In this document: in pieces, positions 8,092-15,828 of the stretch
Layout of the letters: each line of letters starts with the position of its first letter
Numbering within the stretch: the first letter of the stretch is position 1
From: an uncultured Peptostreptococcaceae bacterium
GTDB lineage: Bacteria; Bacillota; Clostridia; Peptostreptococcales; Anaerovoracaceae
DNA: 35,713 nt
NCBI GenBank assembly: GCA_905235115.1
Contig: CAJOKT010000027.1
Span: forward strand, 1 to 35,713
Reading direction: 5' to 3'
Program-made: the position numbers and the translations under genes
Notes under the pieces: generated by a model
Told to the model about the DNA's origin: nothing
What the model saw: only the letters and a program-made list of their open reading frames with translations
The model's database searches: none

Positions 8092-9243
8092 ATGGCAAAA
8101 GTTGATATTTTCAGCGGATTTTTGGGAGCCGGCAAGACCACACTCATCAAAAAACTCATCAAGGAAGCCTATCAGGGAGAGAATGTAGTCCTCATCGAGA
8201 ACGAATTCGGTGAGATCGGCGTTGACGGCGGATTCCTGAAGGATTCCGGAGTCATCATAAACGAAATGAACGCAGGATGCATCTGCTGTAGCCTGGTGGG
8301 AGACTTCAGCAACGCTCTGTCGCAGGTAGTGGAGCAGTTCCATCCCGACAGGATCCTCATCGAGCCATCCGGTGTGGGCAAGCTCAGCGACATAGTGGAC
8401 GCAGTTGAAGGGCTGAACATCCCGGAGCTTGAGCTCAACACCTTCACGACAGTGGTCGACGCTAAGAAGGCCAAGGTCTACATGAAGAACTTCGGCGAGT
8501 TCTACAACAATCAGGTGGAGCACGCTTCCGCCATCATCCTGAGCCACACTCAGGGAATGGCAGATGACAAACTGAAGGCTGTGGTGGAGCTTCTCAGATC
8601 TCACAACGATCATGCGGTGATCGTTACCACAGACTGGGATCTCCTGGACGGAGCCAAGATGCTTGAGGCCATGGAGAACAAGGACACTCTTAAGATGGCC
8701 GTAGAACTTTTGGCTCAGGAGGAGAGAGATCACCGCGATGAGGATGACGAGCACGAGCATCACCACCATCACGACCATGATGAGGACGAGGATGAGCATG
8801 AACATGGACACGGGCATCACCATCACCACCACGATGACGACGATGATGACGATGAGGATGAGTACGGGCATCATCACCACGATGACGACGATGAACACGA
8901 TGAACATGAAGATGAGCATGGACATCACCATCACCACCATCATCACGGACCGGGGCACCATCACGCAGACGAGATCTTCGATTCGCTGGGATATGAGACC
9001 ACCACAAAATACACAGCGGAGGGCATCAAGGAGTGCCTGAACGCCCTCACATCCTTCGGAGATTACGGACAGGTGCTGAGGTGCAAGGGCATCGTGGAAG
9101 GCGAAGACGGACAGTGGATCCACTTCGATTACGTACCCGGAGATGTGGACGTAAGGACAGGCACCGCTGAAGTTACGGGAAGAATAGTGGTCATAGGCAC
9201 AGGTCTTGAAGAGGATTCCCTCAGGGAACTCTTCAGATTATGA
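8092..9243 (+). CDS. COG0523/CobW GTPase with a His/Asp-rich metal-binding stretch
   Basis: A G3E-family GTPase of the CobW/YciC type, thought to deliver or store metal ions such as zinc in the cytoplasm. The 383-residue protein has a Walker A/G1 motif GFLGAGKTT (9-17), the family's metal motif GCICC (62-66), and ENEFGEIGVDG (36-46) in the switch region. Residues 213-293 are almost entirely His, Asp and Glu, a likely multi-ion metal store, and the CobW C-terminal domain follows (from about 294). The usual NKxD guanine motif is replaced by LSHTQ (150-154), which is odd and may change nucleotide preference. It is followed after 29 bases by a second, shorter relative. Zinc is the best guess for the metal, not shown by sequence. 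Confidence 0.9.
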   Translation: MAKVDIFSGFLGAGKTTLIKKLIKEAYQGENVVLIENEFGEIGVDGGFLKDSGVIINEMNAGCICCSLVGDFSNALSQVVEQFHPDRILIEPSGVGKLSDIVDAVEGLNIPELELNTFTTVVDAKKAKVYMKNFGEFYNNQVEHASAIILSHTQGMADDKLKAVVELLRSHNDHAVIVTTDWDLLDGAKMLEAMENKDTLKMAVELLAQEERDHRDEDDEHEHHHHHDHDEDEDEHEHGHGHHHHHHDDDDDDDEDEYGHHHHDDDDEHDEHEDEHGHHHHHHHHGPGHHHADEIFDSLGYETTTKYTAEGIKECLNALTSFGDYGQVLRCKGIVEGEDGQWIHFDYVPGDVDVRTGTAEVTGRIVVIGTGLEEDSLRELFRL

Positions 9244-9272
9244 TGTTTTGTACCAAAAGGAGATAATTAATT

Positions 9273-10223
9273 ATGAACAATAAGGAAATACCGGTATATC
9301 TTTTTACCGGATTCCTGGATTCAGGCAAAACAACTTTCATACAGGAGACCCTGGAAGACCCCAAGTTCAACGACGGCCAGAAGACTCTGCTTCTGGTGAT
9401 GGAGGAGGGGGAGACCGAGTACGAACCGGTGAGATTCGCGTCCTCCAACGTCAGAACTGTGGTCGTAGATGACCCTGATACCATGACTGAAGAATGGTTC
9501 AGCAACACGATCCATCTGGCAAGGGCTGTGAGAGTCGTTGTGGAGTACAACGGCATGTGGATGCTGGATCTGTTCTACAACAACATGCCGGAGAACTGGG
9601 TGGTCTATCAGGAGATGACTTTCGCTGACGGCAGGAACTTCGCCCAGTACAACCAGAACATGAGGCAGCTGGTGTATGACAAACTGAAGTCCACGGAGAC
9701 CATCGTCTTCAAGCACATGAAGAAGGAAGACGACAAGATGCCTCTCCACAAGATCGTCCGTCAGGCCAACAGAAGATGCGACATCATCTATGAGTACGGA
9801 CCCAACGACATCGAGCTGGATTCCATCGAGGACCCGCTGCCATTCGACATGAACGCTCCCGTGATCGACATCGAGGACAAGGACTATGCTCTGTGGTACT
9901 CGGACATGAACGAGAACGAGCCCAATTATTACGGCAAGACGGTGAGGTTCAGGGGAAGGACCCTTCTGGGCGGCGGCCTCAAGAAGGACGAGTTCGTCAT
10001 CGGACGTCACATCATGACCTGCTGTGTCCAGGACATACAGTTCGGAGGACTGGTGGGCAAGTACGACAACGTCAAGGATCTGGAGCACGGCGGATGGGTC
10101 ATCATGACCGCCAGGATCGAAAAGGAGTACAACCAGATGTACGAATCCGAGGGACCGGTCTTCCACGTTAAGGAAATGGTCAAATGCGATCCCCCTGAGG
10201 AGGAAGTAGCCACATTCTATTGA
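9273..10223 (+). CDS. CobW-like P-loop protein fused to a YcgQ-like DUF1980 domain
   Basis: A 316-residue protein. The N-terminal half is a G3E-type P-loop domain with GFLDSGKTT (13-21) but without the GCxCC metal motif of its neighbour. The C-terminal part (about 218-316) resembles the DUF1980/TIGR03943 domain of Bacillus YcgQ: YYGKTVRFRGR, then FVIGRHIMTCC (241-251), then WVIMTARIEKE and a Pro-rich end. The Cys250-Cys251 pair could bind metal. YcgQ normally works with a YraQ-type permease in metal homeostasis; no such permease is in this window. It has a clear AAGGAGAT ribosome site and is co-directional with the CobW gene before it, so the two proteins probably act together. Confidence 0.8.
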   Translation: MNNKEIPVYLFTGFLDSGKTTFIQETLEDPKFNDGQKTLLLVMEEGETEYEPVRFASSNVRTVVVDDPDTMTEEWFSNTIHLARAVRVVVEYNGMWMLDLFYNNMPENWVVYQEMTFADGRNFAQYNQNMRQLVYDKLKSTETIVFKHMKKEDDKMPLHKIVRQANRRCDIIYEYGPNDIELDSIEDPLPFDMNAPVIDIEDKDYALWYSDMNENEPNYYGKTVRFRGRTLLGGGLKKDEFVIGRHIMTCCVQDIQFGGLVGKYDNVKDLEHGGWVIMTARIEKEYNQMYESEGPVFHVKEMVKCDPPEEEVATFY

Positions 10224-10239
10224 TACAGGCACAAAAACA

Positions 10240-10268
10240 TTGACTGCCCCCGAAGGGGCAGTTATCTT
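10240..10268 (+). promoter_or_regulatory. Possible promoter for a leaderless hydrolase mRNA
   Basis: TTGACT (10240-10245), 17 bases, TATCTT (10263-10268). The spacer is filled by the terminator stem. A start seven bases after the -10 would fall on the A of the hydrolase ATG at 10275. The -10 is weak, so this is a hypothesis. Confidence 0.35.
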
Positions 10269-10271
10269 TTT
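10243..10271 (+). terminator. Terminator after the CobW pair
   Basis: The stem ACTGCCCC (10243-10250) and GGGGCAGT (10255-10262) around loop CGAA is followed by TATCTTTTT. It ends only 3 bases before the ATG of the hydrolase gene. Confidence 0.8.
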
Positions 10272-10274
10272 ATC

Positions 10275-11261
10275 ATGAAGAAGAAACGTTCCGCAAAAAA
10301 GATAATTCTCATAGTTATGGTGATCCTGTTCGTCCTCTACAACATAGGGGTGAACATCCTGGTAAGCGCCGCTCTTATACCGGACTTCATGAGGAAGCTT
10401 GACGCCTTCCAGCGGGTCACGGACCAGAGCTACTCCGAGATGGTTCAGACAGACGAGATCACAGAGAACACCAGGATGGCCAGGGAGGAGGCACAGGCTT
10501 TCCTGGAAAAGGCTGACGGAATCAAAGTCAAGACCCTGTCACGGGACGGGTATGAGCTCATAGCTTCGGTCTTCAGACAGCCCGACCCGGAAGGGCAGCC
10601 CTGGGTGATCCTCCTTCACGGGTACACCGGATGGAAGGAAGAGATGTATCACTATGCAGCCAGATACTACGACAAGGGCTTCAACATCCTGTGCCCGGAC
10701 CTGCGCTGCCAGGGACAGTCCGAAGGAGATTTCATAGGCATGGGCTGGACGGACAGGGGGGATGTTATGGTCTGGATGGACGAGATACTTGGGGCCTATC
10801 CGGATTCCCGGATCGTGATCCACGGAGAATCCATGGGAGCCTCATGCGCCCTGATGATGTCCGGGCTGGATCTGCCGGACAATGTGGCCTGCATCATATC
10901 GGACTGTGCCATGGCGGACGCCATGAGCATGTTCAGGAAACAACTCAAAGACTGGTTCGGCATACCTGACATGGGTCTTATAGGATCTGCCAGGATATGG
11001 CTTTTGATCAGGGGAGGATACGATCTGAAGGACGCATCCGCCATGAATGAGGTGGTCAAATGTTCGGTGCCGGTCCTCTTCATCCATGGGGACGAGGACC
11101 GGCTGGTCCCGGTAAATGACGCGAAAGATCTCTACGAGGCCTGTGCATCGCAGAAAAAGGAGATCGTGATAATTCATGGCGCCGGCCACGCACAGTCATG
11201 CTACAAGGATCCTGAGGCATATTATGACAAAGTGTTTGGTTTTATAGATGCATACTTATGA
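10275..11261 (+). CDS. Membrane-anchored alpha/beta hydrolase
   Basis: A 328-residue serine hydrolase of the FrsA/YqkD-like type with unknown substrate. A basic start and membrane segment (about 9-31) anchor the protein with its catalytic part probably outside. The fold signature includes LLHGYTGWKEEM, the nucleophile elbow GESMG (Ser186), an acid in HGDEDRLVP (Asp273 or Asp275) and the base His305 in GAGHAQ. No ribosome site is present: the ATG at 10275 follows the T run of the previous terminator by three bases. Later in-frame ATGs would remove the membrane anchor. It is probably translated from a leaderless message or after read-through. It stands between the CobW pair and the Etf operon and shows no functional tie to either. 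Confidence 0.88.
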   Translation: MKKKRSAKKIILIVMVILFVLYNIGVNILVSAALIPDFMRKLDAFQRVTDQSYSEMVQTDEITENTRMAREEAQAFLEKADGIKVKTLSRDGYELIASVFRQPDPEGQPWVILLHGYTGWKEEMYHYAARYYDKGFNILCPDLRCQGQSEGDFIGMGWTDRGDVMVWMDEILGAYPDSRIVIHGESMGASCALMMSGLDLPDNVACIISDCAMADAMSMFRKQLKDWFGIPDMGLIGSARIWLLIRGGYDLKDASAMNEVVKCSVPVLFIHGDEDRLVPVNDAKDLYEACASQKKEIVIIHGAGHAQSCYKDPEAYYDKVFGFIDAYL

Positions 11262-11284
11262 GGCGACAGCGCATTATAATTCAA

Positions 11285-11313
11285 TTGACAGTTATTTGTC
11301 AGCGGAGTATAAT
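11285..11313 (+). promoter_or_regulatory. Consensus sigma-A promoter of the Etf-TRAP operon, with operator-like inverted repeat
   Basis: TTGACA (11285-11290), 17 bases, TATAAT (11308-11313): a full consensus promoter. The inverted repeat TGACA-N6-TGTCA (11286-11301) covers the -35 and is a good candidate for a repressor site, which such a strong promoter would need. Confidence 0.85.
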
Positions 11314-11380
11314 ATAATACAAACAAGATACTAATAAAACGGTATTTTGAAAGGTGTTATTTGTTAAGTGTGGTTGTTGA

Positions 11381-11437
11381 AGGGTTGATGCAAGGCAGAC
11401 CGATGCACTTGATCTGTCCCGGAGCGTCAACTTTTTT
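11381..11437 (+). promoter_or_regulatory. Attenuator-like terminator in the Etf operon leader
   Basis: The leader (about 11320-11457) holds a two-part hairpin. GTTGATGC (11384-11391) pairs with GCGTCAAC (11424-11431), and inside it GGCAGA (11394-11399) pairs with TCTGTC (11413-11418). Six T follow at once (11432-11437). The AAGGAG ribosome site and the etfB ATG come about 10-20 bases later. This is the geometry of a leader terminator that must be overcome for expression. I do not recognise a known riboswitch or T-box in the upstream 60 bases. Confidence 0.6.
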
Positions 11438-11457
11438 GTGCTTTATAAGGAGACTGT

Positions 11458-12252
11458 ATGGAGATACTCGTACTGATAAAAGAAGTACCTGATATGGCGA
11501 CCGTTAAGTTTGACAGTGAAAAGGGGGTCGTAAACCGTGCCGGAGCGGATGCGGAGATCAATCCCTTCGATGAGAACGCTCTCAAGGCTGCTGTGGATCT
11601 TAAGCGCGCTTATGAAGACGTGGAGATAACGGCAGTGACCATGGGACCTCCCAGATCCGAGAAATCCCTGAGGATGGCTTTCGCCAAAGGTGCAGACAAG
11701 ATGGTCCTACTGACAGACAGGGAGTTCGGCGGTTCGGACACTTATGCCACCGCAAGGATACTTTCGGCTGCCATCAGGCACATCAAGGACTACGATCTCA
11801 TCATTTGCGGTGAGAAGTCCGTGGACGGAGATACCGCTCAGGTCGGAGCTGAGGTCGCGGAGTTCCTTGGAATACCTCACAGCTACTACGTCGACTCCAT
11901 CAGGCTTGAAGAAGGCAAGGTCAGAGTTTCAGTGGAAAACATCAGCGGCAGGAGACAGGATAGAGTCATGACCTGCCCGTGCCTCGTAAGCGTAACAAAA
12001 AACGTTTCAAGACCCGAGCTTCCTACGGTAAAGAGAAAGCTGCTCTCCCTGGAACAGGACGTGGAGATACTCAGCATCGGCGATCTTGATGATCTTACAC
12101 CTGAGAATACCGGATTCGCCGGCTCTCCAACCAAGGTCAGCAAGGTCGTGGTCCCCGGGATCATCACCAGAGACACTCATATCTTCAGAGAGGATACCGA
12201 GGGTTTTGCGGCGAAGATAGAAGAAGTATTATCCGAGAAAGGACTGGTGTAG
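11458..12252 (+). CDS. etfB: Electron transfer flavoprotein beta subunit
   Basis: The small subunit of an electron transfer flavoprotein, binding a nucleotide or FAD between subunits in the cytoplasm. The 264-residue protein starts MEILVLIKEVPD and contains EINPFDENALKAA, VTMGPPRSEKSLR and the GEKSVDGDTAQVGAEVAE region. The DGDTAQVG motif is typical of the Etf group found in anaerobes, including bifurcating ones. The C-terminal arm (ATG start, AAGGAG 5 bases upstream) completes the family length. It is first in an operon with etfA (3-base gap) and an FAD-dependent 2-hydroxyacid dehydrogenase, the same order as the lctBCD electron-bifurcating lactate dehydrogenase of Acetobacterium. Bifurcation itself is inference. 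Confidence 0.93.
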   Translation: MEILVLIKEVPDMATVKFDSEKGVVNRAGADAEINPFDENALKAAVDLKRAYEDVEITAVTMGPPRSEKSLRMAFAKGADKMVLLTDREFGGSDTYATARILSAAIRHIKDYDLIICGEKSVDGDTAQVGAEVAEFLGIPHSYYVDSIRLEEGKVRVSVENISGRRQDRVMTCPCLVSVTKNVSRPELPTVKRKLLSLEQDVEILSIGDLDDLTPENTGFAGSPTKVSKVVVPGIITRDTHIFREDTEGFAAKIEEVLSEKGLV

Positions 12253-12255
12253 ATC

Positions 12256-13245
12256 ATGACGAATGAAAAGACCTATAAGGGCATACTGGTCCTTTGCGAA
12301 TATACGGATAAGGGAATACACAGGGTAGCCTATGAACTTCTGAACAAGGGCAGGGAGATCGCGGACAAACTGGGACAGCCTCTTGAAGCCCTCGTCGTCG
12401 CACCGGAGGGTGCGGACGTCACGGAACTGATGGAAAGAGGGGCGGACAGAGTATACCACATCGAGGGCGAGTGTTTCAGAGTGTCAGAGGAGATCCTCTA
12501 CAAAGAGAACGTTGTAGCCTTCGTCGAGGAATACAGTCCCATGGTCTGCCTTATCGGAGCAACTGAATTCGGCCGCTCCGCAGCGCCGAGGATCGCATGT
12601 GCTCTGGGGACTGGGCTCACTGCCGACTGCACGGATCTGGCAGTAAATGAAGCGGGAGAGTTCATCCAGGTGAGACCTGCGTTCAGTGACAACATACTGG
12701 CTCACATAAAGACAGTTACGTTCCCCAAGTTCTGCACTGTAAGGTACAAGGAGTTTGCGGAAGCGGGAAGAAACGAAGGGAGAAGGACCGAGCTTAAGAC
12801 CATCGAAGCCTATTCCACGGAGATCAAAGGCTGTGAGATCGTCGATGTGACCGATATCGGAGCCAAGGACATCTCGGAAGCGGATGTGATCGTTTCCGCA
12901 GGACGCGGGGTCAAGACCAAGGAAGACATGGCGATCATTGAAGCCCTTGCAGACGCACTTGGCGGAACTGTCGGCGCATCCAGAGCTCTGGTGGATGCCG
13001 GCATTGCCTCCAGCGCCATCCAGGTGGGATACAGCGGACACCGTGTGAAGCCCATCGTATACATAGCCTGCGGGATCTCAGGAGCGCCCCAGCACATGGC
13101 GGGCATGAAGGAGTCAGATACGATCATCGCTATCAACAAAGACCCATCGGCCCCTATATTCAACATTGCAGATTACGGCATAGTGGGAGACCTCTACGAG
13201 GTAGTTCCTGCACTGACCAGAAGATTCAGCAGGAAGGAGGGCTGA
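12256..13245 (+). CDS. etfA: Electron transfer flavoprotein alpha subunit
   Basis: Partner of EtfB that carries FAD. The 329-residue protein has the N-terminal Rossmann-like domain to about 190. The FAD-binding C-terminal domain follows, with SAGRGVKTKEDM, GASRALVDAGI, QVGYSGHRVKPIVYIACGI, GAPQHMAGM and AINKDPSAPIFNIADYGIVG. It lacks the extra N-terminal ferredoxin-like [4Fe-4S] domain seen in some lactate- and caffeate-linked EtfA proteins. The ribosome site is poor and the gap to etfB only 3 bases, so translation is probably coupled. The dehydrogenase gene starts 3 bases after its stop. Confidence 0.94.
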   Translation: MTNEKTYKGILVLCEYTDKGIHRVAYELLNKGREIADKLGQPLEALVVAPEGADVTELMERGADRVYHIEGECFRVSEEILYKENVVAFVEEYSPMVCLIGATEFGRSAAPRIACALGTGLTADCTDLAVNEAGEFIQVRPAFSDNILAHIKTVTFPKFCTVRYKEFAEAGRNEGRRTELKTIEAYSTEIKGCEIVDVTDIGAKDISEADVIVSAGRGVKTKEDMAIIEALADALGGTVGASRALVDAGIASSAIQVGYSGHRVKPIVYIACGISGAPQHMAGMKESDTIIAINKDPSAPIFNIADYGIVGDLYEVVPALTRRFSRKEG

Positions 13246-13248
13246 ACC

Positions 13249-14631
13249 ATGACGGAGAAGGATCATTCCAAACTTATAGAAATAGTTGGAAAAGATTATT
13301 TTATCAAGGGCGAAGAAGATATCGAATCCTTCCTTTACGATCAGGTAGAAAAAACTTTCAGACCCAAGGCTGATAAAAGGTCGGTCGCTGTGAAGCCCGC
13401 CAACACTGAGGAACTCAGTGAAATAATGAAATATGCCAATCAGGAAAAGATCCCTGTAGTGGTGAGAGGCGGATCCACAGGCCTTTGCGGAGGCTGCACT
13501 CCCACGGAAGAGAGCATCATCATTTCCATGGAGAGATTCAATCGTATCCTGGAGATCGATGAAAAGAACATGGTAGCAGTTCTGGAGGCCGGCGTGACTC
13601 TCATGCAGTTCCTGGAGGAGCTGGATAAATACAAAGGTATAGGATTTCCTGTACATCCGGGAGACGAAGGCGCTCAGATGGGGGGCATGGCAGCCACCAA
13701 TGCCGGCGGAGCCAGGGCTGTCAGACACGGCGTCATGAGAAAGCATATCATGGGTCTTGAGGTCGTCCTTCCCACAGGAGAGATCCTGGAACTCGGCGGT
13801 AAACTGGTGAAGAACAATGCAGGATACAACCTGACACAACTCATACTGGGTTCCGAGGGCACACTCTGCATCATTACCAAAGTCATTCTCAAGATATTCC
13901 CCAACGACAGCTTTACCGCATCGATCGTTGCCCCCTTCGAAAAATTCGATGACGCCACCAATGCGGTCATGGAGATACTTAAGAGCGGCGTGTCACCGCT
14001 TGCAGTGGAGTACATGGACAAATTCCTCTGGGAAGGCAGTTCGAAGGCTCTGGGCATGAAGTGGCAGGCAGAGAAGGGCGAGGCAGATCTTCTGATCATG
14101 CTCTCAGAAAAGACGGAGCAGGCGCTCATAGACGACTGCAGGGTGATCAACGATATCTGCGAGAAAAATCACAGCTATGACACCCTCTACGCCGAAAAGA
14201 AGCAGGAGCAGCTGGATCTTTTGCACATCAGAGGCGAACAGTATAACTTCAAGAAGGATTGGCTCTACGACTCCTTCGACATGGCTGTTCCCATCTCGCA
14301 CATTGCGGAATTCATACGTGACCTGAAAAGCCTTGCCAGGGAATATAACGCCGGGTCCAGCCTTCTGGCCCATATCGCTGACGGAAACGTACATAACGAT
14401 ATGTGGCTGGTGGACGGGCAGGCCCCTGAATACGCGGAGGAACTGAAAAACAGGATGTATGAGGCGTGCTTCAGCTATGGAGGGACCATCACTGGCGAGC
14501 ACGGAGTCGGAAAGATCAGAAGGACCGACCTGGAGATGATGAAAGATCCTAAGGAGATCGAACTTTACAGAGGCATCAAGGCCGTTTTCGATCCGAACGG
14601 GATACTGAATCCGGGAAGCGTCATTGCCTGA
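13249..14631 (+). CDS. FAD-binding 2-hydroxyacid dehydrogenase (GlcD/LctD-like)
   Basis: A 460-residue flavoprotein of the GlcD/D-lactate dehydrogenase family that oxidises a 2-hydroxyacid and passes electrons to the Etf made by the two genes before it. The PCMH-type FAD domain (about 40-220) contains VVRGGSTGLCGGCTP and the MGGMAATNAGGARAVRHG motif. The C-terminal cap domain ends with GEHGVGK (416-422) and FDPNGILNPG. AAGGAGGG precedes the ATG. Lactate is the most likely substrate because of the etfB-etfA-dehydrogenase order, but glycolate, 2-hydroxyglutarate or another 2-hydroxyacid cannot be excluded. The TRAP transporter that follows probably imports the substrate. Confidence 0.9.
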   Translation: MTEKDHSKLIEIVGKDYFIKGEEDIESFLYDQVEKTFRPKADKRSVAVKPANTEELSEIMKYANQEKIPVVVRGGSTGLCGGCTPTEESIIISMERFNRILEIDEKNMVAVLEAGVTLMQFLEELDKYKGIGFPVHPGDEGAQMGGMAATNAGGARAVRHGVMRKHIMGLEVVLPTGEILELGGKLVKNNAGYNLTQLILGSEGTLCIITKVILKIFPNDSFTASIVAPFEKFDDATNAVMEILKSGVSPLAVEYMDKFLWEGSSKALGMKWQAEKGEADLLIMLSEKTEQALIDDCRVINDICEKNHSYDTLYAEKKQEQLDLLHIRGEQYNFKKDWLYDSFDMAVPISHIAEFIRDLKSLAREYNAGSSLLAHIADGNVHNDMWLVDGQAPEYAEELKNRMYEACFSYGGTITGEHGVGKIRRTDLEMMKDPKEIELYRGIKAVFDPNGILNPGSVIA

Positions 14632-14653
14632 CCATGACCTGCCGGTCAACACG

Positions 14654-14677
14654 ATAAAATCCCGAGAGGGCTTTTAT
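14654..14677 (+). other. Small hairpin before dctP
   Basis: ATAAAA-T-CCC pairs with GGG-C-TTTTAT around GAGA, with one mismatch. It resembles a weak terminator and may lower read-through from the enzyme genes into the transporter genes, or protect the dctP message. Confidence 0.35.
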
Positions 14678-14708
14678 AGAAAGGTTTATTATCACAAAGG
14701 AGGAAAAG

Positions 14709-15731
14709 ATGAAAAAGTTATTAGTACTTTTGCTTGCAGTATGCATGGTATTTGCATTTGCTGCATGCGGTGGCGGCAGCAATGAACCCACTCCCGCCGA
14801 TCCTGAAGAGACGTTCACACTGACCATAGGAACCACAGTTCAGGACGATTCAGCCACAGGCAGAGCGCTTCTTGAAGTCTTCAAACCCTACATTGAAGAG
14901 CATTCAAACGGCAGGATCGAAGTGATCGTTCAGAACAACTCAGTTCTCGGTTCAGACCGTGAGATCTACGAAGCTCTTCAGCTTAACACAGTTCAGGCAA
15001 GCCAGGGACCTCTGTCCACACTTGCCAACTTCGCACCTGACTTCGCAGTCTGCGACCTTCCTTTCCTGTTCACATCGAAGGAAGAAGCTTATGAGAATCT
15101 GGACGGAGAATTCGGCGATGCCCTGGCAGCTACGCTTCCTCAGTATGGCATGAGGATCATCGCTTACGGTGAGAATGCTTTCAGAAACATCTCCAACAAT
15201 CAGCACCCTGTAAAGACAGCTGACGATCTGAAGGGGCTCGACATCCGTGTAATGGAGTCTCCCGTTAACATTGCCACATACAAGGCAATGGGAACCAACC
15301 CCACACCCATGGCATTCTCCGAACTTTACGGAGCACTTCAGAACGGTACGGTAGACGGCCAGGACAACGGCATCGTTCTTACTTACACCAACAAGCTCTA
15401 TGAAGTACAGCCCTATTACACGTTCACACATCACCTTTATGCAGCTAACGCAGTCGTAATGTCTGAGGAATTCTGGCAGAGCCTTCCCGAGGATCTGCAG
15501 CAGGTCATCACCGAGGCTTCCTTCGAGGCCATGAAGTTCCAGCGTGACCTGAACACCCAGCTCGAGGACGAACTGGTGGCTACAATGGAGGCTGCAGGCG
15601 TCACATTCGATACTCTTCCCGATGAAGAGATCGCTAAGCTCGTTGAAGCTACAAAGGACGTCTGGGACCTTGTAGAGGTCGACGAAAACATCATGGAAAT
15701 GGCCAAGGCCATCCGTGATGCAAGAGGTTAA
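14709..15731 (+). CDS. dctP: TRAP transporter substrate-binding lipoprotein
   Basis: The extracytoplasmic binding protein of a TRAP transporter for a carboxylate. The 340-residue precursor has a lipoprotein signal ending in FAAC, with Cys20 as the lipidated residue, then a Gly/Ser/Pro-rich linker. The DctP fold follows, including GSDREIYEALQLNTVQ, KGLDIRVMESP (its Arg is the usual carboxylate ligand) and the ALQNGTVDGQDN motif. A strong AAAGGAGG precedes the ATG. It is followed by dctQ after a very stable intercistronic hairpin, in keeping with a need for more binding protein than permease. The ligand is probably the 2-hydroxyacid used by the enzyme encoded upstream. Confidence 0.94.
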   Translation: MKKLLVLLLAVCMVFAFAACGGGSNEPTPADPEETFTLTIGTTVQDDSATGRALLEVFKPYIEEHSNGRIEVIVQNNSVLGSDREIYEALQLNTVQASQGPLSTLANFAPDFAVCDLPFLFTSKEEAYENLDGEFGDALAATLPQYGMRIIAYGENAFRNISNNQHPVKTADDLKGLDIRVMESPVNIATYKAMGTNPTPMAFSELYGALQNGTVDGQDNGIVLTYTNKLYEVQPYYTFTHHLYAANAVVMSEEFWQSLPEDLQQVITEASFEAMKFQRDLNTQLEDELVATMEAAGVTFDTLPDEEIAKLVEATKDVWDLVEVDENIMEMAKAIRDARG

Positions 15732-15751
15732 TTCGGATAATCTCTGATCTG

Positions 15752-15785
15752 CCCGGACCGGCGGGCTTTTGCCTGCCGGTCCGGG
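15752..15785 (+). other. Strong hairpin between dctP and dctQ
   Basis: A 15-base-pair stem (CCCGGACCGGCGGGC at 15752-15766 with its complement at 15771-15785, one G-T pair) caps with TTTT. No T run follows, so it is unlikely to be an efficient terminator. It may stabilise the upstream dctP message. Confidence 0.75.
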
Positions 15786-15828
15786 ATATTTCACGATCAC
15801 CCCTTTATTCAAGACAGAGGTTACAGTC

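Noticed and set aside
7942-9123. A 393-codon open frame on the minus strand
   Set aside because: It is the mirror of the CobW gene; its Val/Met/Ile-rich middle is only the reverse of the His/Asp codon repeats, and it has no family resemblance.
9321-10232. A 303-codon minus-strand open frame
   Set aside because: It lies wholly against the CobW-DUF1980 gene, which has a ribosome site and recognisable motifs; the minus frame has none.
11320-11457. T-box or known riboswitch in the etf leader
   Set aside because: The T-box sequence (AGGGTGGNACCGCG) and conserved cores of common riboswitches are not present, so only an unknown attenuator is claimed.
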